This document shows, in pieces, positions 8,554 to 16,233 of a stretch of 45,471 nt of DNA (positions are counted from its first letter, which is position 1; every line of letters starts with the position of its first letter). Both the position numbers and the translations under genes were made by a program. The notes below the pieces were generated by a model. That model worked only from the letters and a program-made list of their open reading frames with translations. It had not been told where the DNA came from and ran no database searches. Origin of the DNA: an uncultured Campylobacter sp. (GTDB lineage Bacteria > Campylobacterota > Campylobacteria > Campylobacterales > Campylobacteraceae); the NCBI RefSeq assembly GCF_937996225.1, contig NZ_CALKTC010000034.1, positions 1-45,471 on the forward strand, given 5' to 3'.

Positions 8554-10220
8554 TGTGAAAATATCTCCGAAATTTTTTGATGTGCCGCGTGGTTTTCGCG
8601 CGTAGGAAGCGGGCGGCGGATGAAGTAGCGCGTGCCGCTTGCATTTGCGCGGATGAAACACTGCTGCGGAAAGTCGAATGTCCCGAGCGAAAGCAGGATT
8701 AGTACATCCTGCGGCTCGGCGGTGCACGGCATGCTTTGCCATTCGTTTTGCTGCTCGGTGTAGCTTGGTTCACTTTGCCTTTTATCTTGCCGCTCGGCGC
8801 GATTTAATTTGCCTTGGTGTTCGGCTTGTAGCTCGTCATGGCTTAGCTCGCTTCGGTGACCGATTTGCGACTTGATAGAATTTGACTTATTTTGTAATTC
8901 TGCTTGCGACTCAGCAGCGCGGTTTAGCTCGTTTTTTAGTTCGGCTTGCGGCTCATTTTTGCAAGGCACGGCGCTTGTTTTTTTTAGAATTTGCGTAGCG
9001 TTCGCGCAAGCTGAAATTTTATCGCCTGCTGTCGTAGCTGAAATTTTGCCGCAGTCTGTCGAAATTTCATCCATGCTCCCGCGCTCGGTTAAATTTCCGC
9101 CGCATGTCGCGTCTAAATTTATAGCCTCGTCGTTTATAGCTTCGTCCGCGCCGCTTAAATTTACGCCGCGCTCCGCGTAAGCCCCGCCCGCATCCAAGCT
9201 TTTTTGCGCGTCAAAGTAAAAAATTTCCTCAAAATGCACGAAAAAATCCTCGCCTTTGAAGGTGAAATTTTTAAAATTTCGCGCAATTGCCGCCGCGTCA
9301 AATTTTAAAAATTCCATCTCAAACTGCTGCGGTTCGTCCACGCCCGCGGTTTTGTTCTCGTAGATCAGATCGTAGATGTCTTTGTCCATCTTGCGCCATC
9401 TATCCTCGTATTTGCTCGCTACGGCGGCGTTGCGGTTTTTAAAATGCGAAATTTCGCCCGCTTTGCGCTGCACGTAGGGCGAGAGCTTTTGCATCGCGTA
9501 GAGGAAGTACTCCTCGCTGTCGGTGCGAAGCTCGAAGCGGCCGCCGCTCCCGAGCGTGCGTGCGATCTGCGAGGCGAACTCGTCGCTTATGACGCGGCGG
9601 TGCGGCGCGTCGTCCCACGGCACGGGGAAGTGCAAAAATACGCGCTGCAAGCAGCCCGCGGGAAGCAGGCTCAGCAAAACCCGCGCGTCGGTGGCAATCA
9701 ACGCAATGTTTTGCAGATCCTCGCGGATCGCTAGCTTTGCGACCTGTTCGATCGCGGGCTTGTAAATTTCAATGCCGATTAGCAGCGCGTCTTGATTTGA
9801 GCGCGCTTGATGAAGCAGGTGTCTGCCCGAGCCGAAGCCGATCTCGATGAAAATTTTATTAAATTTAGAGCTTTTTACGAGGGATAAAATTTCATTCTCG
9901 TCCAAAATCAGCGGCGTTTTTTCGGTAAGCGAGCTGTCTTTATAAGCAAATGCCTGCGAGATGATCCGCCCGCAGAAGCGCTCTTTAAAAATTTCGAGCG
10001 CTCGTTGCAGATGGCCGATCTTAGCGGGCTTGGTGATCTTTTCGCCCTTTACTATCACCTTGTCGCCGCTAGGCTTCAGGGTGATAAAAAACTCGCTATC
10101 AAAGCTTTTGGTTCGCACGAGCGTTAAATTTCTGCCGCGCGCCGTCTCTAAAAATTCGACTTCGCCGAATCTAGCCGGCAGCGGCGGCAGGCTCACGCTT
10201 TGGGTTATGAAATTCGGCAA
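8541..10220 (-). CDS. trmB: tRNA (guanine-46-N7)-methyltransferase, with large insertion
   Basis: TrmB uses SAM to make m7G46 in tRNA. The SAM-binding motif IEIGFGSGRHLL is near 126-137, followed by LIGIEIYKPA. The catalytic/tRNA motif HFPVPWDDAPHRRV is near 197-210, and RTDSEEYF near 232-239. As in other Campylobacterota there is an extra N-terminal domain. The protein is 559 residues. Removing the low-complexity block at about 341-505 leaves ~394, the usual length for the genus. The block has DEIS/GKIS/DKIS repeats, then Gln/Glu/Ser/Asn-rich QAELxN repeats. The conserved C-terminus (LILLSLGTFDFPQQ onward) resumes in frame. The start is TTG, 3 bp after the flpA stop. Confidence 0.88.
   Translation of the reverse strand: MPNFITQSVSLPPLPARFGEVEFLETARGRNLTLVRTKSFDSEFFITLKPSGDKVIVKGEKITKPAKIGHLQRALEIFKERFCGRIISQAFAYKDSSLTEKTPLILDENEILSLVKSSKFNKIFIEIGFGSGRHLLHQARSNQDALLIGIEIYKPAIEQVAKLAIREDLQNIALIATDARVLLSLLPAGCLQRVFLHFPVPWDDAPHRRVISDEFASQIARTLGSGGRFELRTDSEEYFLYAMQKLSPYVQRKAGEISHFKNRNAAVASKYEDRWRKMDKDIYDLIYENKTAGVDEPQQFEMEFLKFDAAAIARNFKNFTFKGEDFFVHFEEIFYFDAQKSLDAGGAYAERGVNLSGADEAINDEAINLDATCGGNLTERGSMDEISTDCGKISATTAGDKISACANATQILKKTSAVPCKNEPQAELKNELNRAAESQAELQNKSNSIKSQIGHRSELSHDELQAEHQGKLNRAERQDKRQSEPSYTEQQNEWQSMPCTAEPQDVLILLSLGTFDFPQQCFIRANASGTRYFIRRPLPTRENHAAHQKISEIFSQWQR
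8706..9200. repeat. Low-complexity insertion in trmB (RAATTY plus a second repeat type)
   Basis: Between about 8870 and 9200 I count eight RAATTY motifs. Between 8706 and about 8960 a second, imprecise ~30-bp unit dominates, built around GCTCGGC/GCTTG and giving QAELxN-type peptide repeats. Family alignment places this block as an insertion between the FFVHFEEIFYF segment and the conserved C-terminal strand. Confidence 0.65.
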
Positions 10221-10223
10221 ACT

Positions 10224-10889
10224 TTATTCTGCCTGCGCTGCGGCAATGACTGCACTAGGCTTTGACAGCTCTCCGTTTTCGGTTTTGACGGTGATGCGGT
10301 ATTCATATCCTTCGCCATAATCGATATTGTCGATATATTCAGCACTAAGTCTGCCGCGAACCTCTTTAATCGTGCTCCATGACTCGCCTCCTTTAGGGCG
10401 GCGCTCGATGAGATAGGAGCTTACGCGAAGATCCGGATGCGGGCGCCAGATGATCTTTACGCGGCCCGGAAGCCCGTAGATCGCCTGTGCAAACGGCACG
10501 GACTCTAGCATCTTCGCAGTGCTTGCGATAGCGACCGGAGAAGGAGCTGAAACGCCCTTGGCGCCGTATGTGCGCACGGTGTATTTATACGAAGTGCCCG
10601 GCTGCAGCCTCGTATCTACGTAGTGAGTGGAGTATGGATCTGCGATGGTGGCGATCTTTTTGGCTTCGCCGCCGCTTGCAGGCGCTCGGTAAACGACAAA
10701 GCCCAGTACGGCGGTATTGCTGTCGTATCTAGGCCACTCAAGCCCAATCTCATTGTCGCTCGTGATCGTCCTAATGCCCTCTACGCGCGGCAGGCTTTCG
10801 TCGCTTGCGCTAGGCGCGCTAGACATAGCGCAGCCACCCGCTAGTATCGCTAAAGTAGCGCTCAACGTTAGTCGGTAAAATTTTTTCAT
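10224..10889 (-). CDS. flpA: FlpA-like fibronectin type III lipoprotein, two-domain form
   Basis: The 221-residue surface lipoprotein has a signal sequence ending at a lipobox-like LAGGC (Cys near residue 20) and two fibronectin type III domains (about 32-125 and 126-220). Position and sequence match the C. jejuni adhesin FlpA, which sits between the pseudouridine synthase and trmB. FlpA's reported fibronectin-binding peptide WRPHPDFRV appears as WRPHPDLRV (bases 10422-10448). C. jejuni FlpA is about 410 residues with three domains; the third is absent here. I prefer the ATG at 10889 over 10898 because AAGGA is well spaced only from it. The gene start lies within rluD. Confidence 0.85.
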   Translation of the reverse strand: MKKFYRLTLSATLAILAGGCAMSSAPSASDESLPRVEGIRTITSDNEIGLEWPRYDSNTAVLGFVVYRAPASGGEAKKIATIADPYSTHYVDTRLQPGTSYKYTVRTYGAKGVSAPSPVAIASTAKMLESVPFAQAIYGLPGRVKIIWRPHPDLRVSSYLIERRPKGGESWSTIKEVRGRLSAEYIDNIDYGEGYEYRITVKTENGELSKPSAVIAAAQAE

Positions 10890-12372
10890 AAATTTCATCC
10901 TTTACCTTTTGATTTGTCGTAAAATTTAGAAATTCGCTCGGCAAGCCCGCGCATATTTTCACCTCTTTGCCGCTTCGCGGATGGATGAAATAGAGCAAAT
11001 AGGCATGGAGCAAAATCCTGCTAATTTTAGCGTTTTCGCTCTTAAATCCGTATAAATGATCGCCCAAAATGTGCCGATTTATCGAGCTTAAATGCACGCG
11101 GATCTGATGCGTGCGACCCGTGAAGAGCTTTGCCGCGACGAGATTAAAGCTCTTTGGGTTTATCGGTGGCAGAATTTGGTTTTGAGCGGGATTTTTAAAA
11201 TTTAAAACTTTATTCTCGGCGAGACGGGCGGTACGGGTTTGATCCGCGTTCATATCGGCGGTTAAAATTTTATCCTCGCTATCTACGAGATTGTTTGGAA
11301 TTTTACCTGCGTTGCCCGTGCAGCTGCTTGGAATTTTATCTGCGTTGTCCGCGTATTTGTTTAAAATTTTATCCATACCCGCGTTCTTGCTCGCGCTCAC
11401 GTCGGTAGTCGAAATTTTATCTGCGCCCGCAGTTGGGTCTGCATTTAAAATTTCGTTCCCGCGCACGCTCCCGTCGGTGGCTAAAATTTTACTCATATCT
11501 GCGTCCCTATTAGCGTTTAAAATTTTATCTCCGCCCCCATACATAGCTGAAATTTTGCCCGCGGCACCTGTTGAAATTTTGTTTGCAGCTAAAGTCGCGC
11601 TTACACCTGCGTTCGCGGCTGAAATTTTATCCGCCCCCGCGCTCTTGCCCGCAGCTGTACTATCGCTCGCGCTCGTACTTAAAATTTTATCGCACCTCTC
11701 GGCGGAGTTTTGAAGCTCGCTTAGTTCCGCTCCGCTTAAAATTTCATAAAACGCGCTCTTTGCGCTGCGTCCGCCGGGTACGATCCCCATTTTTAGACGG
11801 TTTGCAGGGTTGCGAGAGATCGGGCGCTCGATCACGCAGGGCTCTTTCAGCGGCAGGTCGATGAGTGCGAGGTATATCCGCCCCATGCTCTTATCGCCTA
11901 GCTGCGCCGAAAGCGCGGCGTGCGCGGCGTTATTTTTGGCGACGAGCAGGGCGCCGCTGGTGAGCTTATCCAGGCGGTGCACGATGCCCGCGCGAAGCTC
12001 GCCGCCGAGCGTGGAAAGCAGATAGCCACGAGATTTGAGCCAGTCCACGAGCGTGGGCTCTTTGACGCTTGCGGCGGGATGGACGGTAAGGCCCGCGGGC
12101 TTATTTACCACGAGCAGATCCTCGTCCTCGTATAAAATTTCAACGTCGAAGTTTAGCTTCTCCTCGCTCATTTGCTGCGGCACAGGAGCGGGATAGTCAA
12201 TGTGCACGAGCTCGCCCGCAGCTAGCTTGTAGCCGGGCCTGCTCCGCACGACGCCGTCCACTCTTACCGCTTCGGATTTGATTAAATTTGATATTTGATT
12301 GCGCGAAATTCCAAGCTGCGAGCTTAAAAAAACGTCGAGCCTTTCGCTGCATTGTGCTATTAGATTATCCAA
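10819..12372 (-). CDS. rluD: RluD-family 23S rRNA pseudouridine synthase, with large insertion
   Basis: Domains in order are an N-terminal S4 RNA-binding domain (about 9-62) and the pseudouridine synthase fold, with catalytic Asp135 in HRLDKLTSG. A low-complexity block occupies about 211-405, and the fold then resumes at KLFTGRTHQIRVHL (about 415-428) and GDHLYGF. The protein is 517 residues. Without the ~195-residue block it would be ~322, normal for RluD. The block is a run of DKILNA/DKIS-type repeats. The start is TTG at 12372 with AAGG eight bases upstream. The 3' end overlaps the flpA start by 71 bp. The gene is divergent from rodA, and the promoters must share about 50 bp. Confidence 0.88.
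   Translation of the reverse strand: MDNLIAQCSERLDVFLSSQLGISRNQISNLIKSEAVRVDGVVRSRPGYKLAAGELVHIDYPAPVPQQMSEEKLNFDVEILYEDEDLLVVNKPAGLTVHPAASVKEPTLVDWLKSRGYLLSTLGGELRAGIVHRLDKLTSGALLVAKNNAAHAALSAQLGDKSMGRIYLALIDLPLKEPCVIERPISRNPANRLKMGIVPGGRSAKSAFYEILSGAELSELQNSAERCDKILSTSASDSTAAGKSAGADKISAANAGVSATLAANKISTGAAGKISAMYGGGDKILNANRDADMSKILATDGSVRGNEILNADPTAGADKISTTDVSASKNAGMDKILNKYADNADKIPSSCTGNAGKIPNNLVDSEDKILTADMNADQTRTARLAENKVLNFKNPAQNQILPPINPKSFNLVAAKLFTGRTHQIRVHLSSINRHILGDHLYGFKSENAKISRILLHAYLLYFIHPRSGKEVKICAGLPSEFLNFTTNQKVKDEIYEKILPTNVERYFSDTSGWLRYV
11158..11742. repeat. RAATTY array inserted in rluD
   Basis: I count 15 RAATTY motifs in 585 bp, mostly AAAATTTTAT on the plus strand. On the coding strand they read GAT AAA ATT TTA, giving the DKIL/DKIS repeat. 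Spacer lengths vary in multiples of 3 and spacer sequences are not conserved. The block interrupts the catalytic fold of a housekeeping enzyme without breaking the reading frame. Confidence 0.78.
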
Positions 12373-12424
12373 ATTTATACCTTTTTTGGCTATTCTTACG
12401 TCAAAATTTTAATAGGATTAAGCG

Positions 12425-13531
12425 TTGTTTAAAATTGACAAAAAGATTTTAGCATATTTTGATTTCATTCAACCTTTTTTGATCGTGCCGATAGTGGTTT
12501 TTTCATACGTTTTAATAAGCGAGGCAAACGACGTGCTGTCCTCTAAGCAGGTCGTTTATTTCGGCGTAGGATTTGCCGTTTTTATGCTGTTTTTTCTCTT
12601 TCCGATACGCAAATTTTTATATCTGATCCCGATATTTTATTGGACCAACATCATATTGCTGCTCAGCGTCGATTTTTTCGGCGTTAGCAAGCTAGGAGCG
12701 AGACGCTGGCTGGAGATTCCTTTCGTGCATTTTACGCTGCAACCCAGCGAGGTGATGAAGCCCGCGTTTATCCTGATGCTGATGTATCTGATACACAAAA
12801 ATCCGCCGCCTAAAAACGGCTATGGGCTGAAGGATTTTTTGCGCCTTAGCTTTTACATACTTCTGCCTTTTGTTCTGATCGCTAAAGAGCCCGATCTGGG
12901 CACCGCCGCGATACTTTTTTTGACCGGATTTGCTATTCTTTTCATCATCGGCGTGGATAAAAAAATTTGGCTTACGCTGATCATCGTTTTTGTGGCCAGC
13001 TCGCCGATTTTGTACGAAAACATGCACGATTATCAAAAAAAGCGCATCGCCGATTTTATCAGCGAGGAGCCCAATTATCAGGTCAAGCAAGCGATCATTG
13101 CCATAGGAAACGGCGGCATCTACGGCAAGGATAGAGACGAAGCTACGCAGACGCACTTTAAATTCTTGCCGATTGCGACGAGCGATTTTATCTTCGCTTA
13201 TACGATCGAGCGCTTCGGCTTCGTGGGGGCTGCCGCGCTGATCGCGCTGTATGCGCTGCTGATACTGCATCTGCTGAGCCTGAACTACGATTTCAAAAGC
13301 GATTATCTGATACGGGTCTTTACGAGCGCGCTTGCCTCGCTCATTTTCATTTATACAGGCGTTAATATCTCGATGGTGGTAGGTTTCGCGCCCGTCGTGG
13401 GCGTGCCGCTGCCGTTTTTCAGCTACGGCGGCAGCAGCTTCATCACCTTTATGATCCTTTTTGGAATTTTACAAAATTTGCTGACGTTTAGGATGAAAGA
13501 TAACTATAAGACCTATAAGATCAGGATGTAA
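12425..13531 (+). CDS. rodA: Rod-shape peptidoglycan glycosyltransferase RodA (SEDS family)
   Basis: The 368-residue SEDS protein has about ten membrane helices. Family motifs include SKLGARRWLEI, LQPSEVMKPAF, AKEPDLGTAAI with the conserved Asp, and the C-terminal PLPFFSYGGSSF. It polymerises glycan strands from lipid II during elongation, together with a class B PBP not encoded here. The start is TTG at 12425 with AGGA upstream. It is equivalent to C. jejuni mrdB, next to the same rluD–flpA–trmB cluster. FtsW is the alternative, but length and neighbourhood favour RodA. Confidence 0.87.
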   Translation: MFKIDKKILAYFDFIQPFLIVPIVVFSYVLISEANDVLSSKQVVYFGVGFAVFMLFFLFPIRKFLYLIPIFYWTNIILLLSVDFFGVSKLGARRWLEIPFVHFTLQPSEVMKPAFILMLMYLIHKNPPPKNGYGLKDFLRLSFYILLPFVLIAKEPDLGTAAILFLTGFAILFIIGVDKKIWLTLIIVFVASSPILYENMHDYQKKRIADFISEEPNYQVKQAIIAIGNGGIYGKDRDEATQTHFKFLPIATSDFIFAYTIERFGFVGAAALIALYALLILHLLSLNYDFKSDYLIRVFTSALASLIFIYTGVNISMVVGFAPVVGVPLPFFSYGGSSFITFMILFGILQNLLTFRMKDNYKTYKIRM

Positions 13532-13626
13532 ATTTAGCCCGCGCGGATAAATTTTGAAATTCTACAAAATCGCGCGAGTTTATTTTGAGCCTCGGCGGTG
13601 AAATTTGAAGCAGCGGGCTAAATTTA
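13529..13626. terminator. Inverted repeat between convergent genes, possible bidirectional terminator
   Basis: TAAATTTAGCCCGC (13529-13542, including the rodA stop codon) is repeated exactly inverted as GCGGGCTAAATTTA (13613-13626). The ~70-nt loop contains a second CGCGCG pairing. It lies between convergent rodA and the small membrane gene. The long loop makes an ordinary intrinsic terminator uncertain. Confidence 0.4.
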
Positions 13627-13633
13627 AAGCTCG

Positions 13634-13960
13634 CTACAAAATCACGCCGATGCCGAGCGTAAAAACCACCGCGAAAAAGGCGTATGTAAAGGCAAATTCC
13701 AAAGTTTGCGAATTAAAAAATCCGTAGTACAAAACGCTCGTGAAAAATCCGCCCACGAAGGCTACGGCAAAGATCCTGATCCGTGCCGCAACTGGCTTTG
13801 CGCCGCAAAATTTGTATAGGTAAAAAACCCCGCAGAAGCTGATCGCAAACCAGATCATCGCGGGCACCGGCCCGCTTATGCCTACCATGCCGAAAAGATT
13901 GGCTAAATTTAAAAGCAGTAAAAATATCACCGCAAGCGCGATGAGCGCGGATCTGATCAT
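13634..13960 (-). CDS. Small four-helix membrane protein, unknown function
   Basis: The 108-residue protein is nearly all hydrophobic, with about four membrane helices and the short basic loop KFCGAKPVAARIR after the second. I do not recognise a family. It starts 4 bp inside the end of the preceding membrane-protein gene (13957-13960), so the two are coupled. Base composition is like the chromosomal core rather than the AT-rich genes upstream. Confidence 0.65.
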   Translation of the reverse strand: MIRSALIALAVIFLLLLNLANLFGMVGISGPVPAMIWFAISFCGVFYLYKFCGAKPVAARIRIFAVAFVGGFFTSVLYYGFFNSQTLEFAFTYAFFAVVFTLGIGVIL

Positions 13961-14706
13961 CTATCGCACCTTGCGTCGGGCGCGGAATTTTCGTTCGAGC
14001 CTAGCTTGGAATTCTCGCCGCTCTGATTGAAATTTTGCTCGGAATTTTTGCTCTCGCCGCCTTCGCCCGCGCCGTCGTTTGAAATTTTAAAATTTCTGTG
14101 GGAATTTTCACCCGCGCGATGCGTAGAATTTTCATCTGCGCCGCTTGCGAAATTTTTACCAAGATCGCCACTGGAGTTTAAAATTTCATCCTCGCTTTGA
14201 GAATTTGAAATTTCATCGCCGCCTTTAAAGCTTAAAATTTCATCCGCCGCAGCGCTTTTGCTTTGCGGCTCCTGCGCCTCTTTTGCGCCGCCAAAACCCG
14301 CGTCTTTTAAATTTTCGCTCTCGTTGCCGTCTAAATTTTTAGAGCTCTCGTCCGCAGAATTTTCATAAATTTTGTTTGAAAATCTTTTGTGCCTGATCTG
14401 TAGATAAAAGACGAAGGCGACGAACGCTACCGCCGTGATCGCGATGTAGTAGCGGTTTTCAAAGAGCAGCACGCCCTCTACCAGCCCCGAAAATAGCGCC
14501 AGCAGCGAGGCGGTAAGAAACGGAAAGCGCACGAGCTCCTTTTCGCCGATCGCTAAGGCGATGAGCGCGACGCCGAATATCGTGGCGTTTAGCAGCGCGC
14601 CTAGGACTTTGATCTCGGCAAAAAGGCTCGGATTTATGCGCGAAGTGATGTAAAGCGCGAGCGCGACAGCGGCGAAAAGCAGGATCAAAAATACGATTTT
14701 TTTCAT
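13957..14706 (-). CDS. Membrane protein with a long RAATTY-encoded low-complexity tail
   Basis: Residues 1-112 form about four membrane helices (MKKIVFLILLF onward), ending in a basic QIRHKRFSNK. Residues 113-249 are hydrophilic and repetitive, with NSxDE, DEILN/DEIS and ENS units. No family is recognised for the membrane part. The tail would be cytoplasmic or periplasmic and disordered. The gene overlaps by 4 bp both the AT-rich gene upstream (14703-14706) and the small membrane gene downstream (13957-13960). Confidence 0.65.
   Translation of the reverse strand: MKKIVFLILLFAAVALALYITSRINPSLFAEIKVLGALLNATIFGVALIALAIGEKELVRFPFLTASLLALFSGLVEGVLLFENRYYIAITAVAFVAFVFYLQIRHKRFSNKIYENSADESSKNLDGNESENLKDAGFGGAKEAQEPQSKSAAADEILSFKGGDEISNSQSEDEILNSSGDLGKNFASGADENSTHRAGENSHRNFKISNDGAGEGGESKNSEQNFNQSGENSKLGSNENSAPDARCDR
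13978..14370. repeat. RAATTY array in the tail of the membrane-protein gene
   Basis: I count 17 RAATTY motifs in about 390 bp (GAATTT, GAATTC, AAATTT). Both Asn-Ser and Glu-Ile reading phases occur here, unlike the single-phase arrays in rluD and folC. The array forms the whole C-terminal half of the gene and has no similarity to a folded domain. Confidence 0.75.
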
Positions 14707-15347
14707 TTTGGACCTTTTAAGTTTATCTTTAAATTTTCACTTTCTTTATTTTTTTCATTCAAATTTACACTAGAATTAATATCGATTTCTTTTTTGGAAG
14801 TATTTACATCAATCGTGTAATCTCCACCATTATGAGCTATTGTTAAATTTGCATCTGACGGAAGTTTGGTTAAAATATTTTCAAAATTTTCTTTTGTAAA
14901 AGTGTCTAATTTAGATTTATCAGTTTGAATAGTCAAATTACTATCTTTATTATTTTTAACTAAACTTATATAACTATCATACAAATTTGTCGCCACTATT
15001 TTTGCTTCTTTTTCTGCTTTATCTCCAAGCGGAATTGCTGTAACTTTACCAAGCAAGTGATATGCACCAGCTGTAACAAGAGCCATAAACCAAGCAAAAG
15101 GATTATCCCAATTATCGGCTAATATTGCACTAGTTATGCCAAAAGCAACAGCGTTTCCGTATGTTTCAGTTGAACTTTGTGTTACTGTTTTTGCCAAAGC
15201 ACCATTGATTTCTATAAAATAAGTTCGTATTTTATCGTCATTATCTTCTGCTTTTAGCACAATATCCAAAGCATCTTTTGTGGCACCATTTATGTCACAC
15301 AAATGTGTCCTAAATTCTAGCAATTTTACTTTTTCACCAAGTGGCAA
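14703..15347 (-). CDS. AT-rich hypothetical gene, 5' end interrupted by a stop codon
   Basis: The 214-codon frame could start at TTG 15347. The natural start is probably ATG 15416, which has AAAGGA well placed, but that reading stops at an in-frame TAA (15351-15353) after 21 codons. The frame continues two codons later, so the gene is either inactivated or re-initiates at the TTG. The product has one hydrophobic, Ala/Gly-rich segment (GNAVAFGITSAILADNWDNPFAWFMALVTAG) and a Lys/Asn/Asp-rich C-terminus. No family is recognised. The base composition is clearly more AT-rich than in flanking genes, which suggests horizontal acquisition. Confidence 0.55.
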   Translation of the reverse strand: MPLGEKVKLLEFRTHLCDINGATKDALDIVLKAEDNDDKIRTYFIEINGALAKTVTQSSTETYGNAVAFGITSAILADNWDNPFAWFMALVTAGAYHLLGKVTAIPLGDKAEKEAKIVATNLYDSYISLVKNNKDSNLTIQTDKSKLDTFTKENFENILTKLPSDANLTIAHNGGDYTIDVNTSKKEIDINSSVNLNEKNKESENLKINLKGPK

Positions 15348-15350
15348 AGT

Positions 15351-15416
15351 TTACAATAAATCTGTTGCTTTACAGATTTTATCTATCTCGTTAAACAATT
15401 TTTGCTCTACACTCAT
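15351..15416 (-). pseudogene. Truncated 5' segment of the preceding gene (21 codons then TAA)
   Basis: ATG at 15414-15416 opens the frame MSVEQKLFNEIDKICKATDL and stops at TAA (15351-15353). It is in the same frame as the 214-codon gene downstream. The Shine-Dalgarno AAAGGA is placed for this ATG, and the gap to the preceding gene's stop is only 19 bp. This is the expected original start of the gene. Confidence 0.6.
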
Positions 15417-15435
15417 TTTTTATCCTTTCATTGAG

Positions 15436-16233
15436 TTATTTAGAATTAACGCTTTCACAATTTTTAATAACAATATTTGAGAAATTTTCTATATCTGATA
15501 ATTTTTGGCTAAATTTGATTTTAACTGTATCTTTTAAAGCTGATTTATCAATATATTTATTGTATCCATCTTGTAAATAACTATATAATTTTTCATTTAC
15601 AGAAAGATTATTTTTATCCAAATAATACAATTTTGCTCCGCAACAATCAGTTTTATTAGTGCAATTTCGCTCATATTTTTCAAACATTGCATTAAAATAA
15701 AAATCTGTTAAATTTAGCATTGTCATTAACAAATTATCTTGAATTTGAAATATTTTTAAATCTCCGTATGGCAATCTTTGTATCATCAAATAAATTTCAT
15801 TTGTCAAAATTTCTAACTTTTCATAATCTAAATTTTTAAAATTCATCGAGTTATCATCATTATATGCAAGTCCGTAAATTTCACCATACAACAAACACCA
15901 TAAAATAATATCATCAATACTATTTTGCTCTAAATTTGCTTTTGTTTCTTTAAAGTGATAATCCATTTTTGAAAAAAGCGGTCGCATTAAAAAATTATCA
16001 TAATTTACATATTTGTGTAGTGTCGAAATCCAAATTTTATACTTCATAGTAGTCATAAATTCTTGTGTTATTTTTGGATTTGCCGATAATTCAATGTAAT
16101 CTTTTTGTAAAGTTTTATTTATTTCAAATGCCTTTGTTACGATATTTACAGCTACCAATAATACAAATGCAAATAATAAGCCTATTACAATTTTTAGAAA
16201 TTTCATTTTTATACCGTTATTTTTTATTCTCAA
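15436..16233 (-). CDS. AT-rich hypothetical membrane-anchored protein
   Basis: The 265-residue product has one N-terminal membrane helix (about 12-33, FLKIVIGLLFAFVLLVAVNIV) and a mostly helical extracytoplasmic body with a cysteine cluster, NCTNKTDCCG, near 190-200. No family is recognised. The start is TTG at 16233, favoured by AAGGA seven bases upstream; ATG 16206 is the alternative but has no clear Shine-Dalgarno. It is the first gene of the minus-strand group running to 13634. Strong AT bias suggests a transferred island. Confidence 0.65.
   Translation of the reverse strand: MRIKNNGIKMKFLKIVIGLLFAFVLLVAVNIVTKAFEINKTLQKDYIELSANPKITQEFMTTMKYKIWISTLHKYVNYDNFLMRPLFSKMDYHFKETKANLEQNSIDDIILWCLLYGEIYGLAYNDDNSMNFKNLDYEKLEILTNEIYLMIQRLPYGDLKIFQIQDNLLMTMLNLTDFYFNAMFEKYERNCTNKTDCCGAKLYYLDKNNLSVNEKLYSYLQDGYNKYIDKSALKDTVKIKFSQKLSDIENFSNIVIKNCESVNSK

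Noticed and set aside
11291..11713. 140-codon plus-strand open frame across the rluD insertion, rich in Ile-Leu
   Set aside because: It is the mirror of the palindromic AAATTT array on the other strand. No Shine-Dalgarno, and the rluD frame is the one conserved on both sides.
13957..14706. Frameshifted or chimeric gene because of the odd C-terminal half
   Set aside because: The frame is continuous and the tail is explained by the RAATTY array, as in the other affected genes.
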